Shown here: piece after piece, positions 11,689 through 24,339 of the stretch
Layout of the letters: each line of letters begins with the position of its first letter
Position numbering within the stretch: position 1 is the stretch's first letter
Assembly: GCF_030848805.1 (NCBI RefSeq)
Contig: NC_092358.1
Coordinates: 9,774,433 to 9,838,432, forward strand
DNA from: Temnothorax longispinosus
Lineage: Eukaryota > Arthropoda > Insecta > Hymenoptera > Formicidae
DNA: 64,000 bases
Direction of reading: 5' to 3'
The notes under the pieces: generated by a model
Database searches by the model: none
Seen by the model: the letters and a program-made list of their open reading frames with translations, nothing else
Told to the model about the DNA's origin: nothing
Position numbers and translations under genes: made by a program

Positions 11689-13495
11689 CCCTTTAATATT
11701 TACCAATGTAGGTATTCCAAATGCAGCGAGTATCTCAAATATTTGTGCATTGTCGATTAAAAATTGATTGCAAATACAAAGCTATATTTTTATTTCAATT
11801 TTATATATGTTTAATTTTTGACATACATGAAATACTCACAGATGACAAACTTTCACTGTTTATTATCGATGTCATACATGAATATTTAGAGGCGATTCAA
11901 CGGTTTCAACGATTCCGGTAAAAAAATCGTCTAGTAATCTTAGGTTATGACGTTAATGAATTTTAATACATAGAAGTAAGGTATGACAAGGCATAACGCG
12001 GTTGGCGCACAAAGAGAATTCCTACGTCCGATCGGGATACGGTCGCGCATATGCTTCCCCCGCCCCTCTTCTCTTGCCTGCTTGCTGCCGGCATGAAATA
12101 ATAATAAATACACGGCTGACCGAATGGTATTGCGCGCTAAACTGATTCGTAAGCGTGGAAGCCGCGGAACAATGGGCGCGGACTCCGCGTCCGAACACGG
12201 GAAAGGAGGGCGGAAAGGGGGCCGAGACGGTCGGTAGGACCTGAGAACGACCGCCGACACAATGGAGACCAAGTTGGCGGTCTAACCTCCGACCTCCCGG
12301 CTGTGCACCACCGACGTCCCGCATTCGCATTCGGATTCGTCGCTTCGATTGTGTGCTAATGCTTCGTGCGGTGTCCACTACCGCGGCCTTAAGACACGGC
12401 ACACCGCGATCTCTTTCTGTCTATCTACTATTCTTTAGTCCCTTCCTTCTGATCGTCACTATCGTCGCTCCTCGACAGGTATCGATGTTCTGCAGAAAAA
12501 TAATCAACGCAAAATCTTAAAATTTACACGTACATAGATACACTAATAAATGAGGTCTCACTAATACATATGTAATTGTGTATTACTTCTTACTAATATA
12601 ATTACGTAAATTTTGATAAAAACTTTTCTTTCTGTTACTCGTTATTGATTTCGTCATTAAAAGATATTTTAATTTTCAATTTGAGAAGGGAGAAGCTACA
12701 TTTTGTTATATTCGTGTTGGCGCTATGCTCTTTTTATCGGACGGTACGCAAGGGAGTGGATCGAAATCATTTACTATCGCGATCAGTTGGTAGTGGCCGA
12801 GACGTCGGTCGGGTCGAATGGATTCGATTAGCGACGGTACCGTCGACCATTGCCATAATCGCTCCCGGCAGGCTCGTAAGTCTTACTGCGCCGCTAACGA
12901 ACATTACTCCAGAATTCGGGTCGATTCGAATCTTCGCTACGCATCGCGTCATGAATTTATCATATAGCACTCCAAGTAGAAGAAGCATATTTATAGTAAC
13001 ACTGCTAAAAATAAATATTAAAAATTAAGCTTAAGCAATCAGATTATACTTTTTTTAAGATGAAACCTATATACAAAACATAGAGCTGTTTACGTCAATT
13101 AATATAATTATATGCTAATTAACTATAATAAACATGATTGTGTTATACTTTGACTCGTCAACATTCTTCACCTTCATTTTTTAAAGTAACTTAAAGTAAT
13201 CTATCTCTCGAATTCTTTTAGCATGTACGAAAAGAGTATATAATAATTTTGAATTGCATTATAAAGCAATGATGCATAACAGAAATGTCCAGCGAATGTG
13301 CATAAGTGGTGAAAATTCGCAACTCACTGTCGAAACGCTTTTATACTTCTCTGCGCGCGCGCGCGCAGACGCGTAATCTTCGCGTCGTTGTAATCTTCGA
13401 TAAACATGATAACCAACGAGTGACGGTGTTCAATGTCGAGCATAGGGTGTATTACGAGTCGAATACAGCGTACGATGCATGTCGACCGCACATAC
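11689..13495. other. Noncoding stretch
   Basis: The stretch is AT-rich to 11935, CpG-rich at 11940-12480 with overlapping minus-strand ORFs of 110 and 126 codons, then AT-rich with only short ORFs at 12490-13300. An alternating CG run lies at about 13353-13367. No product is recognisable. Confidence 0.6.
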
Positions 13496-13563
13496 GAGAG
13501 AGAAAGAGAAAGAGAGAGAGAGAGAGTGAGAGGGGGGAGAGAGGGAGAACGGAGGAGAGAGAA
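13496..13563. repeat. Purine tract, degenerate (GA)n
   Basis: A GA/GAAA/GGGGGGA purine-only stretch is interrupted by single T and C bases. It leads into the CpG-rich segment holding the G-quadruplex motif at 13695-13741. Confidence 0.9.
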
Positions 13564-13694
13564 CCCCGTAACAATGAGGTGGATCTTTCCGTAACGCAGA
13601 GGAGGGTGAACTCAGTTTCCGGTGGCCTTGCACCCGAATTTGAAACTTTCCCCGTTACGTTGGCGGCGAAGCCGCGCGCGCGATGCGCGTCGTC

Positions 13695-13741
13695 GGGGGG
13701 GCAGGGCAGGGCAGGAGCCGGGGACGGCGGGGGCGGCAGGG
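13695..13741 (+). other. G-quadruplex-forming motif, plus strand
   Basis: Six runs of three or more G occur in 47 bases: 13695-13701, 13704-13706, 13709-13711, 13720-13723, 13729-13733 and 13739-13741. The loops are 2-8 bases. At least four runs satisfy the canonical G3-loop1-7 pattern. Function is unknown. The surrounding 254-codon ORF (13306-14070) is low-complexity in this part and looks incidental. Confidence 0.75.
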
Positions 13742-15129
13742 AGAAGAGCCGGGACGAAGGTCAGTGTCTGCATAAAACCACCCGAGGCTACAGACTGTCG
13801 GTTCTAGACTGCCGAGGCGTTTGCTATGCGGGCTGCGCAAGCCGCGGCTACGTGCCTTGCCTGACGAGCTGCGACTCAAATTCAACTCAAACTCTGCTTT
13901 CTGCATCTGCTATTCCGCTTTCCTTCGCCGGCTCTCTGTGTACTGTCGCTAACTCTCTACAATGTGTCCGGCCTGCGAAGACTCAAGTCATACACCCCGT
14001 CGATTGGTCGTCGACAGTCCGAGAAACCGTGAATATCGCAGTATTATTGAAATTATCACAAGAAATATGAAGCAATCTTAAAATAGAGCTAGTTTAAACA
14101 AGGATTTTGTAACATAACTGATCAAAAATTTTCCCAAAGTTAAAGTTGTGTATTACAAAATGCTTTTCATTATTATCAAATATTTTCTGACATCAGTATC
14201 AAGTTTTGAAAAGGTAAAAAAAACGACAAGAAATATTGAAAATAAATTTAAAATTATTACTTTTGAGGTCTTCAAACTACGAAGAGGAATTTTTATTGTT
14301 CATGATGAATATCCTCGTCTCTCCTTCGGCTGCACTTAGCCAATTATCATTCACAACGCGTAGGCTGATCGCGTCGTAAATATAATACCGTAATAGTCCA
14401 CGATTGCCCGTACGAGACTCGACCGAGCTGTACGTTGCACATACATTTCACATGGGACACGAGAGGTCCCAGTTGTGGGACAAGCAAACGGGGGAGGCGA
14501 AATGACAGGAGGCCGGCCGTTTACCTGCCGTTACGATAATTAAATCGAAACAAAAATCTATCCGCGGTCCGTGGTCGTCAATCCTCGCAGTCGACATTTT
14601 ACGTTGCCAATCGGCCACCCTCTTGCTACAACACGTTCCCACTTCCGCCCTCGCGCTCATTGTCCCCTCCCAGATCGTCGTGTTTTTTTGTCCTCCGCGA
14701 CGTCGACACGTTCCGCGTACTAATAATCCGCGCACGAAAATACATTCGCTTTTCATTCGCCTCTTTTTCCCCCGATAATGACTTCGACGGGGAAATCGAG
14801 TGCGCGCGCTTGTGCGCGCTATCATGTATTGTTATAAGCTTCACGATAAAATTACGCATTCATGACAAAAGCATAAAAAGAAGCTGCAATAGTCAAATAA
14901 CGAATACATTTTTCCGTGTTACAACGTTTAACTTTTCTGTAACAATAAGATTCTATATTACCTCCACCAGTGCCAAAAAGTGCTTTAAAAAAAAATTCGT
15001 CGCTCTCATAGTTATATCTTAGAAAACTAATTTTTTAAATGTACTAGTAATCTCAAAAATTTTAATTAGTGAAATTTTCGATCGATTGTCTTTTAATTAT
15101 ATCAAAATTGTAATATCGAAAAGCATCGC
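13742..15129. other. Noncoding stretch
   Basis: CpG-rich to about 14050, AT-rich 14050-14340, mixed 14350-14850, and AT-rich again to 15129. Antisense-overlapping ORFs of 120-125 codons at 14448-15022 show no domain. Nothing else is supportable. Confidence 0.6.
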
Positions 15130-15350
15130 GGTTCAGCATTCTGGGCGCCATTTTTGGTGGCGCGACACGCTCGCGGGGTTAATCCCACATGCGCGCCGCG
15201 TTGCGTCGTGGGAACTGCGAATGACGCGCGACGAGTAGTTACAGCTCAACGAAAGTAAGACTCGTGTGCGCGACGTTGACGGCAGGAGCGCCTAACCTCG
15301 GCCCTCTCTCGGCACGTTAGCGGCACGGAATCAGCTGACTAGCAAAACTG
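15130..15350. promoter_or_regulatory. CpG island with candidate regulatory motifs
   Basis: A short CpG-dense island lies in AT-rich DNA. It contains GGCGCCATTTTTGG (15144-15157, YY1/Pho-like GCCAT core), a CGTGGGAAC matching the Su(H) consensus (15207-15215), a CACATG E-box (15186-15191) and a CAGCTG E-box (15332-15337). Each motif could occur by chance. Their combination in an isolated island is why I mark it. No TATA box or coding sequence is evident. Confidence 0.3.
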
Positions 15351-15898
15351 ACCTAATTATTATGCATTTATTCGCGCGTATTCAAATGCGCCGGGCGGCG
15401 GTGCCCGTTGTCTCGCTCGCTCGCGCGCACATCCTATCGTTCTCCTTCGCACCAACCGACGTACTCGGTTGTCCTACGGATACGTAACGCACGATCAAGG
15501 ATCTACGTCCTCGAGAATCTTTCAGAATTATCAATCAATTCCTCCAATTGTTTCAGAAAGAATACAAGAATTATCTTCTTTAATTTATCATTTACGTCTT
15601 CCATTATTTAATTGTCATGTGAGATATTGACCTCTGTGCCATTAATTTCACTCCAACATCGTATTACCTATGTCTTTAAAAAATTCAAGAATTAATTAGC
15701 AAAAGCAAAAGAAAGTCAACATTACGTATAACTCTTTTATTCTTAAAGTCATAGATTCAATATTGACAATCCTAACTTTCAAAGGTTTATTTAATGTAAT
15801 AATTTTCACAAAAACAAAAATTTGATCTTTAAATCAATTCTATCACACAAAAATAAGGATTGCACTTTTTGCTGACTGTTGCGGTGTTCAAAGACTAA
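15351..15898. other. Noncoding AT-rich stretch
   Basis: After a short CpG-rich shoulder (15370-15480) the DNA is AT-rich, with one 67-codon ORF and no recognisable feature up to the Harbinger-like MITE. Confidence 0.6.
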
Positions 15899-16042
15899 GG
15901 GCTATGGCACATAGAAAATGTTAAGCAGTAAAACTTAAGCAGTATAAGCAAATTGACCAATCACAGTCAAGAATTATCGAAGACTTAAGATAGCTATTGA
16001 TCACTTTGCTTACTGCTTAAGTTTTTCTATGTGCCATGGCTC
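15899..16042. mobile_element. PIF/Harbinger-like MITE, 144 bp, TAA target duplication
   Basis: Terminal sequences GGGCTATGGCACATAGAAAA (left) and, in reverse complement, GAGCCATGGCACATAGAAAA (right) form inverted repeats. They continue inward through CTTAAGCAGTA..GCAAA..TGA(C/T)CAAT. The element is flanked on both sides by TAA (15896-15898 and 16043-16045). A 3-bp TWA duplication and GG-start termini with GGCACA are typical of PIF/Harbinger elements. The element is too short to code for protein. Confidence 0.8.
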
Positions 16043-16831
16043 TAATGAGCTACATAATGATTGTGGAAAAGCTGAAAAAGCCAAGCAGAATTGGCTTTAG
16101 GAAATTACAACACGGAGTACAACTACATTTTATCTAAACTGTGACATTTATGTTCATAATTTAAAAAGATACTGTCTCGCAACAGCGTTAAACAACCATC
16201 GCGTGACTATATCACAAGTCGCCTTGACAGATGGGAACGAACTTCATCGAGACAATCGTAAACTGAAGCGGAGATCGCCGATTAGACCTATCGGTTCACT
16301 TTATCGCGACACTGTGTGGCACTTTTAGCGCCACTCCGACCTCCCTTCCGTCTCTAACGTATCGTATCGATCGTTTTAGCAACTTATCAGGCCGGTGCGA
16401 GGGAGAGAACTTCCGACATCGAGATCTCTTTCCGAAATCTCGCGTTCGCGTGCTAATCAGGATCAGGCGTGCCGATGACTTTGGAATAGGTATGCCGAAA
16501 CATAGCGCGAACCTCCGCGCGATAAACAAGCATAACAACCCCAAAATACCTACCCCGTGTCCCTGCGCGTTTGGCAACCCCGTTGCCTGCTCGCCTGCCT
16601 GCCTGCCTGTCGGTCTGTCGGTCGCTCGGTCGATGCTTTGGTTTCGCCAATGGTGAGTGTACACCCGCGCTAAGCACGCACACACGCGCGTGCACGCGCT
16701 CCGCGTGTACGTACGTGCACACAGCGAGCGACCGTCGGGGAGGGTCGCGGGAGGGCGTCTCGGCGCCATGCTGATTTGCATGCGCCGCCATGACGGCCGC
16801 CACCGCTCGAGCGGGGGTTGCACGACGTCGC
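16043..16831. other. Noncoding stretch
   Basis: The first 150 bases are AT-rich, then CpG-rich. Positions about 16587-16640 carry CCTG then TCGG/TCTG tetranucleotide-like repeats, and 16672-16725 an alternating CG/CA-rich tract. A 175-codon minus ORF (16296-16823) overlaps several plus-frame ORFs and lacks a domain. Confidence 0.55.
16761..16800 (+). promoter_or_regulatory. Candidate POU octamer flanked by GCCAT cores
   Basis: A perfect octamer ATTTGCAT (16774-16781) sits inside a near-dyad with GGCGCCATG on the left and CATGCGCC on the right. A GCCGCCATGACGG sequence follows directly. Octamer motifs are bound by POU-domain factors, and GCCAT is the Pho/YY1 core. Both assignments are by motif only. 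The site lies 32 bp upstream of a G-quadruplex motif. Confidence 0.3.
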
Positions 16832-16858
16832 GGGAGGGAGGGCCGGAGGGTTAGGGGG
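16832..16858 (+). other. G-quadruplex-forming motif, five G-runs in 27 bases
   Basis: G-runs lie at 16832-16834, 16836-16838, 16840-16842, 16848-16850 and 16854-16858, with loops of 1, 1, 5 and 3 bases. This strongly fits the canonical intramolecular quadruplex pattern. Confidence 0.8.
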
Positions 16859-18463
16859 TGAGCATCGATCGCTTTCTCCCGCGAGCTCGCCGTCTACCCC
16901 TCCCGGTCCCTCCTCTATTCCCGCTCCCCTTCCCGCTCAGCTTCTGCTCTCTTCGTTACTCCCTTCGCTGGCCCTTTCGTTCCTCTCTCGCGACCATTCT
17001 CTACTTCGCTTCGCCTTCCTCTCCCTCCGTCACCTCCTCCCCCGTCAGTATCTACACCCCACGTTTTCTTGTCCCCTCTCTTTTCGTCGCACGTCCTCTT
17101 TTTCACCGTTTTGCTTCCTCCTTCTCTTTCTCTTTCTCTCTCTCTCTTTGCGAATTGCGACCGAACAACCCAGCCTAACAACCGCCACCGACGCCTAAAA
17201 CCAGAAAACTCCGTCTCTGCTTTTCTCTCAATCCACTCGCCAGTCGTCCTTTTCAATACTTTCGTCATCTCTTATCCTTTACCATTAGAATTTTGTTATC
17301 GACTATTGACACGAGGTCCAGCTATACCAGTCTAGATAACTCCTTTATATGTATACAATATTGTATTCATACATAGTATTCATACATTAAAAACGTGTTA
17401 CTTTTTTCCCCACACATTATTCTTTCCTTACATTGATCTTTTCTGAAATAACCGTTTACATTGATGAGCCATAATATCTCTTTGATTACAACCCATGAGC
17501 CACGAGGTGATCGCTTTACACAAAAGTGAAGCGAAGCGACTCAGCTAGGGGGGTTGAAAAGCTCTCGTTTCAAGAAAACCGCGTCGGATAGCTGGAAAGA
17601 GAGATAGGAAAGAAGACGAAGGGAGAAACGAGAGCAGCAACGACCTAGCGAACAACGTCCGCAGCCGTCTATTTACTTATGCAACGGGCGACGAAGTAAG
17701 GGGGTGGCGGCGGCTCGCGTGGTGGGTGTAAGGGGTCGGAGCCTCGGGCTCTGTTTGTTTTCGTTGGACCACATAGCGTGATACGTTTGCGTAATGCGCT
17801 ACGTCCGTCGTCCTTTTCTCCGCCATATCCTCCTCCCAAGTCTCCGCTAACCACCCCCTGCCTCTCCTCTCTTATCGCCCGTCCCCCCTTGCCGTCCCCA
17901 TACCGTCATTCTCCGGGGGTAGCAACGGCTGCGGTAGAATCTGCCAGGCGGTAACTCATCCGCACGGCCGTATTCTCGGATATGTTTTTGCTCGTTCTCT
18001 CTCGCCCGTTTCAACTCTCCAACTATACGTTCTCTTCCTTTCCTCCTTCTCCCCCCGCCCCCCGTTCCCGCCCGCCTCTATCTTTCTCGCTGCGCGGATC
18101 TGCCGTCCGTTTGTCCGTTCATCCGTCCTACGTCGTCGTTGTGGTGTTCATTTTTTATACTGGTCGCCGACGTCACCACGAGCTGACGGAAAAAAAGAAG
18201 TTATTTCTGCCCGCGAGAGACGCGAAACGTTCGGTTGCGTGAATCGCGAGACTACGTGAATTCAAAGAAATATGGTGATCGCGGAGATTCACCGCGATTG
18301 TTCGTGGCTCTCAGACGTGAGAGATTCACATAAATCATGAAGTTTATAGCAAATAACGAAAAGTTGTTTAGAATGTGTGAGAGAGATATTTATATATTAT
18401 AATAAAATAATTTATGTATTACTCTCCTTAAATATTATTCAATACTTACGAAATGTCAACTAC
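16859..18463. other. Noncoding, pyrimidine-rich then mixed
   Basis: Positions 16865-17150 are strongly CT-rich on the plus strand and open in two plus frames with Ser/Leu/Pro-rich products, a signature of pyrimidine composition rather than coding. AT-rich DNA at 17330-17480 includes a repeated TATTCATACAT. Positions 17490-18310 are CpG- and pyrimidine-rich. The rest is AT-rich. Confidence 0.6.
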
Positions 18464-18655
18464 ATCGCGGAAAAAAAGGAATAGCTATTATAGTAAATCA
18501 AGTCGTAAAATATGGATACCTAACATTTTTTGCAGCGAGAGCAAAATCTTTTTGCAATTATTACTAAATAGCTCTCGCTGCATACAAAAAATATTAGTTA
18601 TCCATATTTTACGGCTATATATTTGCTGTAGTAGCTAATCCTTTTTTTCCGTGAT
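18464..18655. mobile_element. Fold-back MITE-like element, ~192 bp with ~84-bp arms
   Basis: The left arm begins ATCGCGGAAAAAAAGGA and the right arm, in reverse complement, begins ATCACGGAAAAAAAGGA. The match continues through TAGCTAYTAYAG, CGTAAAATATGGATA, CTAAYATTTTTT and GCAGCGAGAGC with few mismatches and one 3-base indel. Only about 26 bases separate the arms, so the whole element could fold into a long hairpin. The target duplication is unresolved, so the superfamily is not assigned. Confidence 0.8.
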
Positions 18656-20770
<2,115 letters not shown>

Positions 20771-21136
20771 GTGACAAGTATATGACGACAGACGTAAGAG
20801 ATATACATTTTTCCATAATTCAAAATTTTTATTGCTTTTGATTTCTGAATTTTATTCACATTCCGTTATTCTTTTTTTTTTATACTGAATCGATAAGAAA
20901 AAGAGATCCATAATAAATCAATTCCCAAATATTGTGATCAAAACGATGACAGCGACAAATATATGACGACGGACGTAAGATATACATTTTTCCTCGTCCA
21001 TAATTTAAATTTTTTATTGCTTTCGATGTCTGAATTTTATTCACATTCTGTTATTCTTTTTTTTTCACTGAATCGATAAGAAAAAAAGATCCATAATAAA
21101 TCAATTCCTGAATATTGTGACCACAATGACGACAGC
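20771..21136. repeat. 181-bp tandem duplication, two diverged copies
   Basis: Copy 1 (about 20771-20951) and copy 2 (about 20952-21136) share GYGACAARTATATGACGAC, CATTTTTCC, ATTGCTTT, a T-run, CACTGAATCGATAAG-like and ATCCATAATAAATCAATTCC blocks in the same order. Differences are scattered substitutions plus a small CTCG insertion. This could be a local satellite seed or a segmental slip. No coding potential is seen. Confidence 0.88.
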
Positions 21137-21550
21137 GGTGATCTTTCGAACGTCAGCGAAAAAACTTGCGTCACGTATACGATCAACTTTTTCGGCAAAT
21201 CGAGCGATCGGAGAAACTAATTGGTGATCCTACGCATGAGCAACTTTCGAAAATGCGCCGAAGAAGTAAAGATAACAAAAAAGCAATAAATTTACAAATA
21301 AATTTATAGTAAATTATCAAACTTCCATTAATTTTATAAAGTTAACTTTCATAGTAATATAGTAATCTATTCTTCATAAAGTTACATATTTATAATTAAC
21401 TTAATCGTTCCAATCAAACAAACATTTTGAATTGATCTAGAAATGTTAACATTCAGTATGCTGAAATAGCCAGAGAATGGAAAATTTTTTTCATTTAAAA
21501 ACATACACAATTATACTTTATTTAGACAAAATATAATGTAGTGCTCGTTT

Positions 21551-21554
<4 letters not shown>
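21137..21554. other. Noncoding AT-rich stretch
   Basis: A short CpG-bearing segment (21137-21260) leads into AT-rich DNA. No inverted repeat pair or ORF is supportable. Confidence 0.6.

Positions 21555-21605
<51 letters not shown>
21555..21605. repeat. (TA)n microsatellite
   Basis: About 25 uninterrupted TA units end in ATCTTTT. Confidence 0.97.
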
Positions 21606-21607
<2 letters not shown>

Positions 21608-23020
21608 TTTAAATAATCTTATCATGTGGCGCTTTCCTAATCAGAATCCGTGAATGCACGCGAGATGCAAGATGCATCGATAACTTCCGGAGGTTCGGAT
21701 AGACAGGCCTCGATCGCAAGTCGAGCGTATCCCGATCGACGTTATGGCTGTTGTTCTTCTCTTCAAGGCGAGCTCCAAGGCGTTATCGGCGCCGAAACGC
21801 CTGGGCGGTATTGCGCTCGAAGGGTAAACACGCGCGTGCATCCCCGTAAAGTCTACACGCGGCCTATGGGGTGTTTAGTGCGTATTACGGAGAGAAAGCG
21901 GCCATGGGGATGGTTACGGGGTCGGATGAGAAATGATGAAGACGAGGACAGACAGATGGGTGGACGGACGGAGGGCGAAAGAGAGGGAGGGAGGGTAGAG
22001 CGAGGGAAAGTAAGGGTGCGTGAGACAAGGAGAGAGGGATGACAAAGAGAACGCGAGAGATGCGACGAGGACGTCGAAGGGCCGAGGATCTTCGGCGGAA
22101 GGCGCCTGCGCGTTTCCATGGGCACCGTGTCTGTACGCCCCCTCTTCCGCAAAACACTGGACGGAGAAGAGAGGAGAAGGTATATGTCCCATTCCAACGC
22201 ATTCGCGTCCCCTCTTTAGTCACTCCATCTCGTTCTGTCACCGCTCGTTCTCCGCGCCCTGGTGGGCACACTCCGAGGGACATCCTCCGCGGCAGCCTCC
22301 CTCGTAGCGCACCCTTTTTCTCTCGCTCGCCTTTCATCACCTTCCGCCGTCTTTCTCGTTTCACCGTTTTCTTCTCTCGTGCTCGACGTCTACGCCACGA
22401 ATCTCACGCGTGACGCGCACGAACGGCGACTTGATGTTCGGAACCGGAACGCAACCGCGAGAACTCGGACGCACGATCTCTCGAGTCGAGTCGCTCGATA
22501 TCCGTTTCGTTGCGAGAGTACGGATGCCGCGTCGATTTTCTTCGCGAAACCGAGGCTTCTCGGTCATCTCGTTAAGTGATGACGTGCCATTCAATCCTAT
22601 TACGATTATAGAAGCTCACGGGCTCTGATAATCATTGGAATTAAGACCATGTTTCCGGCTTTGATGATATAACATTAAACTATTAACTATCCTCCACATA
22701 AATTAAATTGCATAATTTATGCAAATTTTATCACAAGCCAAAAGAACTTTCTGTTTATAAGTCTATCCCAAATCCGCCGTTGAACGGAAAGGCCTCGAGA
22801 AGGGCCAATTGCGTGTGCATCATTGTATGCAAGATATGCAAGAAACCTCGCGACGCGACGCCCAGTCCGATTTCGTCGTTATAAAAACATCAGTCAACCG
22901 CCACCGTTTCTGTTTCAACAAAGTTCGCTTGTTCACCGCGGCGGTTTTTCGGATTTTACATTCAGGTCCATGTTTTGTCCTCCGGGCCACTCGACGAGCG
23001 ACGGACGTGAGATGGGGACA
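21606..23020. other. Noncoding CpG-rich stretch
   Basis: Purine-rich DNA at about 21930-22060 makes long antisense Ser/Leu/Pro ORFs (159 codons minus at 21885-22364). Plus-strand ORFs overlap the same bases. A short AT-rich patch lies at 22640-22780. No domain was recognised. Confidence 0.6.
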
Positions 23021-23075
23021 GGTATAAAAAGGTAGAAGTATAAAAAGCTGCTACTGCTGCACACCGAAAGTCGAG
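23021..23075 (+). promoter_or_regulatory. Candidate core promoter with two TATA boxes
   Basis: GTATAAAAAG occurs twice, at 23022-23031 and 23038-23047, each close to the insect TATA consensus. The next ATG (23076) opens only a 68-codon ORF without a recognisable domain, so a transcript is not established. No clear initiator (TCAGT) is seen 25-30 bp downstream. The paired spacing is the main reason to note it. Confidence 0.25.
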
Positions 23076-24081
23076 ATGGAACAGCGCGACCGCCTACTTC
23101 GATCACAAGACACGCTCCGTTATACGCATGCACAGATCGCCTTTACGTGGATATATGTCGTTTCGTACGTCGCACGACACGATCGATTCGGCGCTTCGAT
23201 CTGTCCTCTGGCAAAAAAGGAAAATGAGCATTCTGTGCCGAGAAAATCGAAAGTCCCACTGACAAACATAAAACATTTTTAAATATGAATATACAGATAT
23301 AACATTTAGAAACATATTACGTGGGTGCGCTCTTCAGAATATTATGACAAAAAAATAATTTTAATAATATACTCAACTTATTATTTCCTTTATAGCATCG
23401 TAAAGATAAAAATTTGACAAATAATTGACATATTTATACAGCACTTAAGTCCAAGCAGAACAAATCACAGATATTTTATAGAAATTTCTCATTCGGAGAA
23501 GTATTCACGATCAGGAACGATATCGTGCTTTGTAGTTCCAAGGTCAACGCTTATCGCGTCGCGAGACGCAGAGGCTTACGTACCTCAAATCTGGAATATG
23601 CGCGTATCATTTACTTAAGCGTCGCCGTGCTCGTCGCGGATGCTTAGGATTTCTCTTACGCAACAACCTGTTTTACGAGGCACACTATCCCACGCGGACC
23701 GCGTCCCGCGTGGGCTACGGCAATGACTGCCAGCTACATTTATGACGAAGTTGGCGAGTCGCGGAGACGCGATAAACGGCAACTGCGAGCGTACCGTATT
23801 TATGTCGCGAAACGTCCCTATCGATACGCTGATATAAATGCGTCGTATACGTTTCAGGCACACGTTTTATTTTTGCACACCGTTCTCGCAATTATGGGTG
23901 TCCCGCAACGGCCGCATTTTACCCGTTTGACGAACATCTTGTAATTACCCGCCGATCAAACGCCATCAATTACGTTTGTCCGCAAAGACGCGTGCGACGC
24001 GCTACGCGATTATCTCCTTCAAGAACGCTAATTACGACAATCCTAAGGATCCTGATTTATATCGCGATTATTAATTATATA
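23076..24081. other. Noncoding stretch
   Basis: CpG-rich sequence with an AT-rich patch at 23280-23520. A perfect 8-bp inverted repeat CCCACGCG/CGCGTGGG lies at 23689-23714. Short ORFs have no domain. Confidence 0.6.
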
Positions 24082-24339
24082 CACTGAAAAAAAATTTGAT
24101 CCGAAAACATATTTAGTCCGATACGTGCAACTATAAACATGTTAGTTAGTTAACTAAACATTAATTGTTTCAAACAATTATTATAAGTTGTACTAAAAAA
24201 GGGATAGTGCATTCATGTCAACCATCAAAATTTTTTTATAAAAAATTATTTAATTAATTCAACTAATGTTTAGTTAAACTAACTAAAATGTTTAGTTGCA
24301 CGTATCGGACTAAATATTTTTTCGGATTTCTTTTCAATG
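24082..24339. mobile_element. Tc1/mariner-type MITE, 258 bp, CACTGAAAA ends
   Basis: Inverted ends CACTGAAAAAAAATTTGATC (left) and, in reverse complement, CATTGAAAAGAAAT (right) continue inward with a near-exact shared block AATATTTAGTCCGATACGTG. A subterminal TTAGTTAGTTAACTAAACAT follows on both sides. The element is flanked by TA (24080-24081 and 24340-24341). The arms are about 80 bp and the centre is AT-rich and non-coding. The end motif resembles the elements at 11318 and 34976. Confidence 0.87.
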
